Of a DNA stretch of 64,000 nt, positions 53,601-60,988 are shown piece after piece. The notes beneath the pieces are model-generated. The model made no database searches. It saw nothing but the letters and a program-made list of their open reading frames with translations, and had not been told where the DNA came from. A program made the translations under genes and the position numbers. This DNA is from an uncultured Bacteroidales bacterium (GTDB lineage Bacteria > Bacteroidota > Bacteroidia > Bacteroidales > ML635J-15), in the NCBI GenBank assembly GCA_905234755.1, contig CAJOIT010000002.1, positions 214,405 through 278,404 of the forward strand. The letters are read 5' to 3'. How positions within the stretch are numbered: the stretch's first letter is position 1; every line of letters begins with the position of its first letter.

Positions 53601-56600
53601 CTGACCTGCTTAGGATTACGCACACCTATCATGATAGTCTGAACATTGGAGAGGTTTGGATTACCCATAACGCTTATCTTTCCCCTCTCGTTCATCTCAT
53701 AGTAAAGTTTGGTGAGCCCTACATTCTGGTTTCCGAGGCGAATAAGTTCATTTCTATTTTCCTTAACCTTGGTCAATTCCTCGAATACGATATTAATGTC
53801 GTTTTCTTCAGGCCATACCAGATACCTGTCTGGAGCTTCGACATCATCGCCAGAATAATACCCTTCGGGAGTAACCTTCAGCGGAACTTCAAATTCGTAG
53901 TAGTTGTTCTTGTAGTCGGTACCAAGGCGTACGAAAACGCTAACATCGCCATCCTTAATTTCATCCTTGCCAACAACCGATTCTGCATGAACGAACATCT
54001 GCATGCGCAAATATTTCCTTACATCCAGATAAACATTCTTGTAAACCGCACGCGCATCACCATCGGCCAAGTCGAGCACCTTTATTGTCATAGCCTGCTC
54101 GTTGAGCTGCTGCATTTGCGGATTCATGGTATTCTGCTCGCGCGTAACACCTGGAGGCAACACATAGTTTACAGGACGACGACTTGCATTTTCTTCGATG
54201 TTTACTGCCGACACATCAAACGAAGTGTTTTCCAATTCGCTGACAATATATTCGCCCGGTTGCATGAATGAGTCATCGTATTTTCTCCATTCGCCACGCA
54301 CAAGGTCCAAAGTACCGAAACGCAAACAAGTAGTCGTGTCGAAATTGGTCATGAACATTCGCATGAAGCGAATCGACTTGAAATCTGAAATCGAACCGAC
54401 CTTCTTGGAATATTCTGAAATAGGAATTTTGAACTGATACCAAGCAACCTGAGAACTTTCATCGTTTGCCAAAGTAACAGACACGACGGTCTTATCGGCA
54501 ATATAGTTCTGACCGACAACAAGGTCCTGAGGACGGATACTTACTCGATACTGGAAGAAATTCTCCGACTCACTGAGAGTATTGTCCCTGTTTATATCCT
54601 CGACATCGGGGGTTGTTGTCGAATTGGTAATATACGATTCGGTCTGATACTCGCGAGGAATAGAGTTTCCTTCCAAGCCATTGAAATACTTGTATCTCTG
54701 AAGAATGTTAAGTCCCTGCTCATCATAATCGGAACCTTTGTAATGATGGAAGTTATCTGACGACGGGTCGGCAAGCGCCATCTGATAAGCCTCGGAACTT
54801 TCGCCAAACATATTCCTTACTTGCTCGAGATACTCGCTGAAGAATTTATTTTCATTTTCTGTACTAAGACCATCGAGACCGACATCCTGAGCAAATCGAA
54901 TTTCAGCACTGTTGTCGAATGCACTTACAAGAGCCTGAGTGTTTGGCACGACACCCCACACAGTAGTATCGACAGGATTCTCCAGCGATGGTGCAGGAAG
55001 CCCCTGCTCGAAAGACTTTCTTCCGTCCTTCAATATATCTTCGCTGACATCACCAAGGTTGAAATACAAGTCACCACCCGGATTTAAGGAATCCTCGACA
55101 AACGGGTCCATCATCCAGAACTCAATGTACTCAATATTAGCATCCTCGAAATCGGTAGTCGTCAACTGCCTTTGAATACCAGCCCAACGCTTGCGCGGAT
55201 TTTCGAGCAGACCGAGAGAGTTCATACCTGCCACATCGTAGTTGTACGGACCTTTCTCATTCGGATAAAACACAAGGTTCAGCGGGGCGATATTCTTTTC
55301 CAAGTTAGTTTCGCTCTCTCGGTTCGGGAAAAGCTCAGTTTCGTAAACCAACCTTGTATAATGGCTCGACCTATCTTCGATACTTATCGGAGAAGAACTT
55401 TCGTGCAATGTCTGGTCAACAACAAACCATGACAAACGCGCCCTATTCTTGCCATAGTCAAGGTCGTTAATCTTCGAACTTTCGGGGAACAGCACAGAAT
55501 CGTTAGGCGTACTTGCTATCGACCAGCTCACATAACTCTTTATGTCGTTTGTTATCTTGGAACTTTCAAAGTCGTCAATATAAGCAGCACCCTCCTTGCC
55601 AATGACCTTTGAATGACCTGGAATCAACTGGGCAAACTCCGCATTGAATGTTACCGTTGACATTTCTTTTGTCTGCAGAAGTGGCAGGAAGTCTATTGCC
55701 TTGGTCAAAAACGGCACATCGGTACGATACGACAGGTTAGCGCCCCATATTGTATTCGACAAAGGCTCTTCACCTATGTTAACTTTTTGTGTCATTGGCT
55801 TTTCCTTCAAATGAAGTATTGTAGCACCGACATTAAAATTATTCGAAAAGTCGTAGTTTGCATGCAATCCTGTAAGCACTTTAGTCTGCATGGAACCGAC
55901 AGAATTGCTTTCAAGGTTAATAGAAATAGGAGTTCCTGCCTCCAAGATTCCCTGATTCAATATTTTAACCCTACCGAGGTTATAGTCGACGGTATAATCC
56001 ACATTTTCGACAAGAAGAGCCGAACCAGCAGTAACCGAAACGCTTCCCTGGGGAACATTTATGGCATTGAGCGATATTTCGCTACTACTTGTTGACTTGT
56101 AGCGACCTTTCAGCTTGAACTTGTTCTTCTCGGCCAACTGCTGAGCCTTGCTCTTGGTGCTGTCGTACAATTCGGGGAAGACATATCCTTCGGCGACATT
56201 TGCAAGAGAACTATTCCCGCCAGTAATTTTTTCGTACAAGTACGAACCGAAAGGTTCTCGCACAGGGAATATAATCCTACCGCCCGATGAACTGATTGTG
56301 AAATTTTCAACATAGTCGAACATTCCATCAGGATACGGGTCATTCTGCGTATTCAAGTTATCAAGTCCCAAAACTCTCAACAACTGGATATTGTCGATGG
56401 CACCTGCTGGAATATAAGTGAGGTCGGTACCAGTCTTGTCGTTGGTATAGAGAATGTCGAGTGTGAAATCATCACGGGTAATCTGGTAAGCACCAATGTT
56501 GTAAATGTTCTTCATCATAAGGTCCCAGTTTTTCTTGCTAGGAGTAAATGAAGAACCTTTTATCAATTTGACTACCAATGTCTGCGGTGCCGCAATTGCA

Positions 56601-58102
56601 GAGTTTGAAAATTCACCGACCGTAAAGACTTCGCCTCCAACGGTATATTCGTATGCCACAGCCAGAACCTGGTCGGAATTCAACTTTGAATTGAGGGAGA
56701 TATAACCCAACTGTGCATTAAGGGTATATTCTGACGGACTAAGTTTACGAGCCGACTCAATCTTCTCGAAATCAGTACCGCCTGCCATCTGCAAACCTAA
56801 CAATGTACTGCTGACCATATTTATATCCCTAACATCGGGATAGTCGGATGCGATATTGCCAAGAATGTTCACATCATTGTACGGAGGAACTGTAGTGGTA
56901 TTGTGCAAAGAACTGCTTACATACAACGACTGGATGTCATTATAGTTCGATTCACCCAAATCGGCAAAAGCGATAATATTTCGTGCATCAGTATAATTGC
57001 CAGTCTTATTTGTAACCCAAACCTCGATTCTGTTTATCGTAACGCCACCAGTTATCACAGGCAGATTTGCCATTGCGCGGTCGTAGTTCTCCTTGAAGTA
57101 GTGCGACAGGAAGAAGTGCTTGTTTTCCTCGTAGTTGTCGGCCTTGATTTCAAATTCCTTGGTAGTACTTCCGCCCTCGACATTGATTGTTGATGTCTCA
57201 CTCTTTTTCTGCGACAGCAAGCCTGTAAGTGTCAACTTTCCGAATTTCAGTTCGGTCTTTACACCGAAAAGGCTCTGGCTACCCTGAATGAGAGTACCAG
57301 TAAGAGGGAGAGACACATTTCCTGCTTCAATTTTCTGGATTATGTCATCGTCATCGCCAGTATATTCGAGCTTTACATTGTTTTCGAAGTCGAACGAAGC
57401 CTCAGTATCATACGAAATGTTGACCTTCATCTTTGTACCAATCTGACCTACGACATTCATCTGAATCTTTTCATCGAAGTCGAGGTTTACTTGGCGCTGC
57501 TGCTTTGAATCGAATGCAGGATTGTCGGTGCGGGTGTATTCCAAACCGAGAGTAAGTTCAGCCGAACCTTGTGGCTTTATGTCGATTACATTTCCGCCAA
57601 ATATTCTATCGAAAATTTCGCCGCCAACCTCAAGTTTAGGAATAAAATTACTATTTATCTCCTGATTCTGAGCACGGTTCATCTTTGCTTTCTGATGCCA
57701 GTAGGAATTCATTGCCTTCTCGAAATTGTAGTTCACATAATCGTCAAAAGGCATATTGTATGGCGTTCCGATTGGCATTCCGTCAACATTCTTCTGGAAA
57801 TTGTAGCTGTCGGTTTCGGGGTCGTACTCCACCGATGTGCTAACATTCGATGGGTCGGTTCCGTACAATGGACTGTTGTCGGTATTGTCGGACGGATTCA
57901 CATTCTCCTTTGGCAAGGGGAATTTTGCATTGCCCTCGGTCTTAGTGGTATCGTCATCCGGACCAGGCTGTTCCGAAAATGCATTTAGAGATGGGTAGCG
58001 ATTTCGGCTTCCATTCCTTGCATTAGACGGCACAAAAGCCACGACCATCATCGCAGCCATTAGTCCACCGACAAAAATATATTTTAATATTCTACCGAAC
58101 AA
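50639..58102 (-). CDS. sprA: SprA, type IX secretion outer-membrane translocon
   Basis: 2,487 residues with a signal peptide at the N-terminus (FVGGLMAAMMVVAFVPSNA). SprA (Sov in Porphyromonas) is a single 36-strand beta-barrel that forms the pore through which proteins with T9SS sorting domains leave the cell. Length and the long run of amphipathic strands fit. Family stretches seen include VNYNFEKAMNSYWHQKAKMNRAQN (in part), GSQSLFGVKTELKFGKLTLTGLLSQKKSE (in part), YIDDFESSKI and LSYGYNNIFQRDP. It is the second gene of the ruvA-sprA-gcvH operon. Its cargo in this window are the proteins at 2624, 8997 and 21763. Confidence 0.96.
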   Translation of the reverse strand: MFGRILKYIFVGGLMAAMMVVAFVPSNARNGSRNRYPSLNAFSEQPGPDDDTTKTEGNAKFPLPKENVNPSDNTDNSPLYGTDPSNVSTSVEYDPETDSYNFQKNVDGMPIGTPYNMPFDDYVNYNFEKAMNSYWHQKAKMNRAQNQEINSNFIPKLEVGGEIFDRIFGGNVIDIKPQGSAELTLGLEYTRTDNPAFDSKQQRQVNLDFDEKIQMNVVGQIGTKMKVNISYDTEASFDFENNVKLEYTGDDDDIIQKIEAGNVSLPLTGTLIQGSQSLFGVKTELKFGKLTLTGLLSQKKSETSTINVEGGSTTKEFEIKADNYEENKHFFLSHYFKENYDRAMANLPVITGGVTINRIEVWVTNKTGNYTDARNIIAFADLGESNYNDIQSLYVSSSLHNTTTVPPYNDVNILGNIASDYPDVRDINMVSSTLLGLQMAGGTDFEKIESARKLSPSEYTLNAQLGYISLNSKLNSDQVLAVAYEYTVGGEVFTVGEFSNSAIAAPQTLVVKLIKGSSFTPSKKNWDLMMKNIYNIGAYQITRDDFTLDILYTNDKTGTDLTYIPAGAIDNIQLLRVLGLDNLNTQNDPYPDGMFDYVENFTISSSGGRIIFPVREPFGSYLYEKITGGNSSLANVAEGYVFPELYDSTKSKAQQLAEKNKFKLKGRYKSTSSSEISLNAINVPQGSVSVTAGSALLVENVDYTVDYNLGRVKILNQGILEAGTPISINLESNSVGSMQTKVLTGLHANYDFSNNFNVGATILHLKEKPMTQKVNIGEEPLSNTIWGANLSYRTDVPFLTKAIDFLPLLQTKEMSTVTFNAEFAQLIPGHSKVIGKEGAAYIDDFESSKITNDIKSYVSWSIASTPNDSVLFPESSKINDLDYGKNRARLSWFVVDQTLHESSSPISIEDRSSHYTRLVYETELFPNRESETNLEKNIAPLNLVFYPNEKGPYNYDVAGMNSLGLLENPRKRWAGIQRQLTTTDFEDANIEYIEFWMMDPFVEDSLNPGGDLYFNLGDVSEDILKDGRKSFEQGLPAPSLENPVDTTVWGVVPNTQALVSAFDNSAEIRFAQDVGLDGLSTENENKFFSEYLEQVRNMFGESSEAYQMALADPSSDNFHHYKGSDYDEQGLNILQRYKYFNGLEGNSIPREYQTESYITNSTTTPDVEDINRDNTLSESENFFQYRVSIRPQDLVVGQNYIADKTVVSVTLANDESSQVAWYQFKIPISEYSKKVGSISDFKSIRFMRMFMTNFDTTTCLRFGTLDLVRGEWRKYDDSFMQPGEYIVSELENTSFDVSAVNIEENASRRPVNYVLPPGVTREQNTMNPQMQQLNEQAMTIKVLDLADGDARAVYKNVYLDVRKYLRMQMFVHAESVVGKDEIKDGDVSVFVRLGTDYKNNYYEFEVPLKVTPEGYYSGDDVEAPDRYLVWPEENDINIVFEELTKVKENRNELIRLGNQNVGLTKLYYEMNERGKISVMGNPNLSNVQTIMIGVRNPKQVSLNGSDDGLPKSAEIWVNELRLTNFNEKSGWAATARATAKLADFGTVTLSGTTKKPGFGALNSTIKERLTEEINQYDFSSSFEFGKFFPERFNVRIPLYIAVSENVSNPEYDPLSPDVLLKNTLKNPDLPKEYKDSIKHLSQDYVKRTSINLTNVKVNGKQGQKPHVYNLSNFSLSYGYNNIFQRDPNTIFRTNITHTASFFYNYNATPKVVEPFKDVKLFKKKAFKIIKDFNFYYLPSQISFRSNLNRQYGETQIRNVYDPSYTLPISVIKDFTIIRQYDFKYNFSKNLKFEYTATNNARIDEPEGRMFKGDPDYEQKMDSIWKNFKTFGRNTNFYQQWSASYTLPINKIPIFDWISASVRYQGSYNWTAGAITADTLNIGNVVQNSNTMSANTQFNLLNLYNKVKYLKDVNNKYRGRASTKKKETETVTYDEDISKLTAGKKKTITHKLKTKNVTIKVTDDKGRPINADMQVIDDNKLSFTVEKDVENVKVKVTGKRDKKDSVAKKIFDNLLVVLMSVKNVSANVSETNGTLLPGYMGKTKLIGMSKYTPDEEMFGVQPSVIAPTFPFVIGWQVKNFGEWACEHNLVTKDTTSIQAYTQTHSRNWNLRATLEPVRDLKIDLSMLHNYSENQTKYYRYMVDPSTGVGEFRGLNPSMTGTFSMSTITIKSAFEKFKSKNYVSETFSQFSENRIIIAERLAKERSDYNASDVDEDGFPSGFGRTSQDVLIPAFFAAYTGQDPNKVNLNTIPGLWSALPNWQVVYDGLGKIPKLKKVFRSVSLKHSYRSTYNIGSFQTRLANEYDPDESGLNQIRDQLNNFYSRYVINGISISEQLSPLISFDMMLVNSMSVKVEVKKTRNLTMSFSNNQLTEVKNNELIIGAGYRFKDVALTISVGGRKRDLKSDLNLRFDFSARKQITMIRKLEEAQDQPTSGNIQYTFKLSADYVLSNRFNVSLFYDQSINNPIVGTSFKTVNAKVGLMLRFTLAT

Positions 58103-58111
58103 TGTTCAATT

Positions 58112-58699
58112 CTACAAATAGTTCAACGACAGCTTGATAACGGTTTCAAGGGAAGCATCCGGCTTTTCCTTGAGCACTTTGTCAAGCACTTTCTCCACTG
58201 CGGCCTTCGCGAAGCCAAGAGTTGTTAATGTTAATAACGCATCTTTCTTGATTGTATTGTCCGAAGCAGCAAAAATTTCTGCAGCATCCATTTCTCCCGA
58301 CAAATTTATCTTGTCCTTAAGGTCGATAATGATGCGCTGTGCGGTCTTTGCCCCTATACCTTTCACGCTTTTCAGCTTAACTAAATTTTCGCTGAGAATG
58401 GCGTTTGTAAGTTCTTGTGGTGTAAGCGATGATAGTATCAAACGAGCAGTGTTCGGGCCGACTCCGTTTACCGTAATCAGCTGGCGGAAAAGTTCACGCT
58501 CAACCTTTGTCACAAAGCCGAAAAGCAAATGTGCGTCTTCTCTAACAACCTGATGCAAAAAAAGTTGAGTCTGTTCACCCTGCCTCAGTGCCGAGTAGGA
58601 TGTAAGGCTTATATTTACAAAGTAGCCTATGCCGTTAGCCTCAACCACAGCATACGCTGGATTAAGTTCTGCGACAAGTCCCTTTACATATTCGTACAT
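58112..58699 (-). CDS. ruvA: Holliday junction DNA helicase subunit RuvA
   Basis: A 195-residue subunit that binds Holliday junctions and loads the RuvB motor for branch migration. It has the N-terminal OB domain (MYEYVKGLVAELNPAYAVVEANGIGYFVNI in pieces), the two helix-hairpin-helix motifs (LITVNGVGPNTARLILSSL, LKSVKGIGAKTAQRIIIDLK) and the C-terminal RuvB-contact domain (LTTLGFAKAAVEKVL). Length fits the family (about 190-205). sprA starts 9 bp after its stop, so the two share the promoter at 58725-58732. Confidence 0.96.
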   Translation of the reverse strand: MYEYVKGLVAELNPAYAVVEANGIGYFVNISLTSYSALRQGEQTQLFLHQVVREDAHLLFGFVTKVERELFRQLITVNGVGPNTARLILSSLTPQELTNAILSENLVKLKSVKGIGAKTAQRIIIDLKDKINLSGEMDAAEIFAASDNTIKKDALLTLTTLGFAKAAVEKVLDKVLKEKPDASLETVIKLSLNYL

Positions 58700-58724
58700 A
58701 GTTATCCTAAAATAAAATTAGGTG

Positions 58725-58732
58725 CAAATTTA
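58725..58732 (-). promoter_or_regulatory. -7 promoter element of ruvA-sprA-gcvH
   Basis: TAAATTTG on the minus strand matches TAnnTTTG, 26 bp upstream of the ATG at 58699. Confidence 0.6.
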
Positions 58733-58805
58733 AACATTTTTTGGTTCGTATGAACAAACTAAAAATGGTTTTTTCTATCCGTGCAAACCGATTCTATAAC
58801 GCTAA

Positions 58806-60413
58806 CTAAAAACGCCTCTTATACAATAAAAATTTTCCACAGCAATATCTATCATAATCCTGCTTACTATCCAAATGTTTAATGACATCCGAATAGCGAC
58901 TCTCTTGCCTGATCATGACATTGTCTACGCTATCTACAAGATTAGGATTCATTCTATAGTCATAGGCAATTGGAACCAATCCGAGCAATTCTACATTACC
59001 CCAGTTTTCAGTATCGCACCACACCGTATCTCCGCAAGACAAGTACTGCTGCGTAAATTTAAGTCTGTCGAATGTCTTTTCATCCACATACAGTTTCTGG
59101 TCGATGCCGAGCGACATTACATCGCACTTTTGTTCAACATATATATCGCCATGCCATGTAGGGCTGTACAATGACATACACATTTCGACAGCATAGAACG
59201 CGAGTACAACAGAAACCACCATCTTTTGCCACCAACGAACCGAACAAACAAACAGTAACGGCGTTACAAATGACATATATTCGTAACCCCTGTCCTTAAA
59301 AAAGTTGTTTGTACCAAAAGAAAGGCATACTGGCATAAGCATTAGCAGTCCGAAAAAGAGTTGCATCTTCCTGTTAGATATGTTTTTCTCATCAAGCAAA
59401 AGATAAAATGCCAGCAACCATAAGAAAAAGTTTATATCGTAGTTGACAGCAGCACGAATGTACATGACAACAGCTATGTACATTATAATTCTGAATATTA
59501 TAGAAATTTTACCATGCAAATTCATTTTCGCAGCCAGCACAGGAGTAAAGTGCAAAACCAAAGCCAGCATCACTACTTGCATGAAATAGAATATCATTGT
59601 CCGATGGAGCCACTTGTATAAAAATCGTATTCCATAGTCATCTTCGCCACGAGCCACTGTCTCATTAACCTTTTCCACAAAACTCGACAAATATGACTTA
59701 ATATCCTCAACAAAAACAAAGTACAAAACCAAGAACACCACCATTCCAAGTACATAAATTGCAAGTTTCTTCAAACTATCTGACAAACAAATGGAAATCT
59801 GGGCATGTGAATCTCGACTAGTGTATATGTGCAATATGATGAAAGCAAAAATAATAGGTATTGCAATCACATTTGTAATCATTACAGGAATAAGCATGGC
59901 TATAAAAAATCCGCTGAAAAACATAGCGATGCTATTATTTCGCGTCAAGGAAACCATTAGCAAGCCAAGCGACACCTGCATTACAATCTGATTAAGTGTT
60001 ATGTAGTTGAATGAGGGACAAGTTATTACCCTCAACTGTCCAGCAAATACAACAAACAGCCACATCAGTACCCATATAAAGGCCTTTGATTTACCAAGCT
60101 TCTCAGGCAAAAGCCACCGCTCCGAATAAAGGAAAAGTCCAAGCGCAAACACACCTCCTGCCACAATATTAAGCACATAGCACACAACTCTTATTGCATA
60201 AATATTGTTACCGAAAACATTGAAGAACAATAGGTGAGCCGATGAATTCAACCCAGATGGCAAATCTCGCATAAGACACAGATACCAAGCATCATCCGAC
60301 ATTACAAAACACTTGTCAAATGTCCAAAAATTAATGGCGATGCCTATTAATGCAACAATAACATAGACTGCATAATTAGTGTAACTTGCAATATTTTCCA
60401 AACGGTCTCTCAT
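58806..60413 (-). CDS. Polytopic membrane protein, possible glycosyltransferase
   Basis: 535 residues with about ten to eleven transmembrane segments in the first 420. An early loop holds CFVMSDDAWYLCLMRDLPSG, where the Asp pair after the first segment recalls GT-C transferases. A periplasmic C-terminal part (about 425-535; ending YCCGKFLLYKRRF) follows. No family is certain. It starts 8 bp after the stop of the barrel gene and is the last gene of the GH3 unit. Confidence 0.7.
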   Translation of the reverse strand: MRDRLENIASYTNYAVYVIVALIGIAINFWTFDKCFVMSDDAWYLCLMRDLPSGLNSSAHLLFFNVFGNNIYAIRVVCYVLNIVAGGVFALGLFLYSERWLLPEKLGKSKAFIWVLMWLFVVFAGQLRVITCPSFNYITLNQIVMQVSLGLLMVSLTRNNSIAMFFSGFFIAMLIPVMITNVIAIPIIFAFIILHIYTSRDSHAQISICLSDSLKKLAIYVLGMVVFLVLYFVFVEDIKSYLSSFVEKVNETVARGEDDYGIRFLYKWLHRTMIFYFMQVVMLALVLHFTPVLAAKMNLHGKISIIFRIIMYIAVVMYIRAAVNYDINFFLWLLAFYLLLDEKNISNRKMQLFFGLLMLMPVCLSFGTNNFFKDRGYEYMSFVTPLLFVCSVRWWQKMVVSVVLAFYAVEMCMSLYSPTWHGDIYVEQKCDVMSLGIDQKLYVDEKTFDRLKFTQQYLSCGDTVWCDTENWGNVELLGLVPIAYDYRMNPNLVDSVDNVMIRQESRYSDVIKHLDSKQDYDRYCCGKFLLYKRRF

Positions 60414-60421
60414 AGGCTTTT

Positions 60422-60988
60422 TCAGAACTGATAGCTAATTTTAACGACAGGATTTGAGTACAGAGAATACATTGTTTCGTTGAAATTGTACATCACCGAC
60501 AGCAACATATACGACCTTCTTCCTATCGGAACCTGAAAGCCAAGACCAAGCATCGGAGATGCTACCCACAGAGATTCTTCGGCAGATAGTGCCGTATAGA
60601 ACTTGCCCATATTGGTGTATGAAAACTGCCCGTATATCAATATTCCCATATCAGTGCTTAAAAATGGAATTAGGTCGCCGATACTCTTTATGACTGTAAA
60701 ACTTGCAAAAACATTGCCGCCAAAAATGCTACCCTTGAAATTGTAAAACTCGGAATATACAAACATATAGTCAATTCCTACACCTGCCGAGAACCTGTTT
60801 GTTATCCTATACCCAACCTGCGGACTAAGTGAAATCTGCGTTACGGTACCAAAAGCCATATCAAGGTCGCCACCATAGAAAATGCGCTGAACAGCAGTTG
60901 GTGGCGGTTCGGTTTCAAGGTACTGAGCCTTAAGCCCGAAAACGGCTATACAAAGCAATATGGACAGCAACAACTTTTTCATTGTCAT
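60422..60988 (-). CDS. Small outer-membrane beta-barrel protein
   Basis: 188 residues with a signal peptide (MKKLLLSILLCIAVFGLKAQ; the frame begins at MTM, two residues earlier). The rest has eight or so amphipathic strands (QISLSPQVGYRITNRFSAGVGIDYMF in part) and a C-terminal aromatic residue (KISYQF), the usual end of an outer-membrane barrel that BamA recognises. It overlaps the stop of the GH3 gene by 4 bp (ATGA), so it is translationally coupled to it. The function is unknown. Confidence 0.8.
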   Translation of the reverse strand: MTMKKLLLSILLCIAVFGLKAQYLETEPPPTAVQRIFYGGDLDMAFGTVTQISLSPQVGYRITNRFSAGVGIDYMFVYSEFYNFKGSIFGGNVFASFTVIKSIGDLIPFLSTDMGILIYGQFSYTNMGKFYTALSAEESLWVASPMLGLGFQVPIGRRSYMLLSVMYNFNETMYSLYSNPVVKISYQF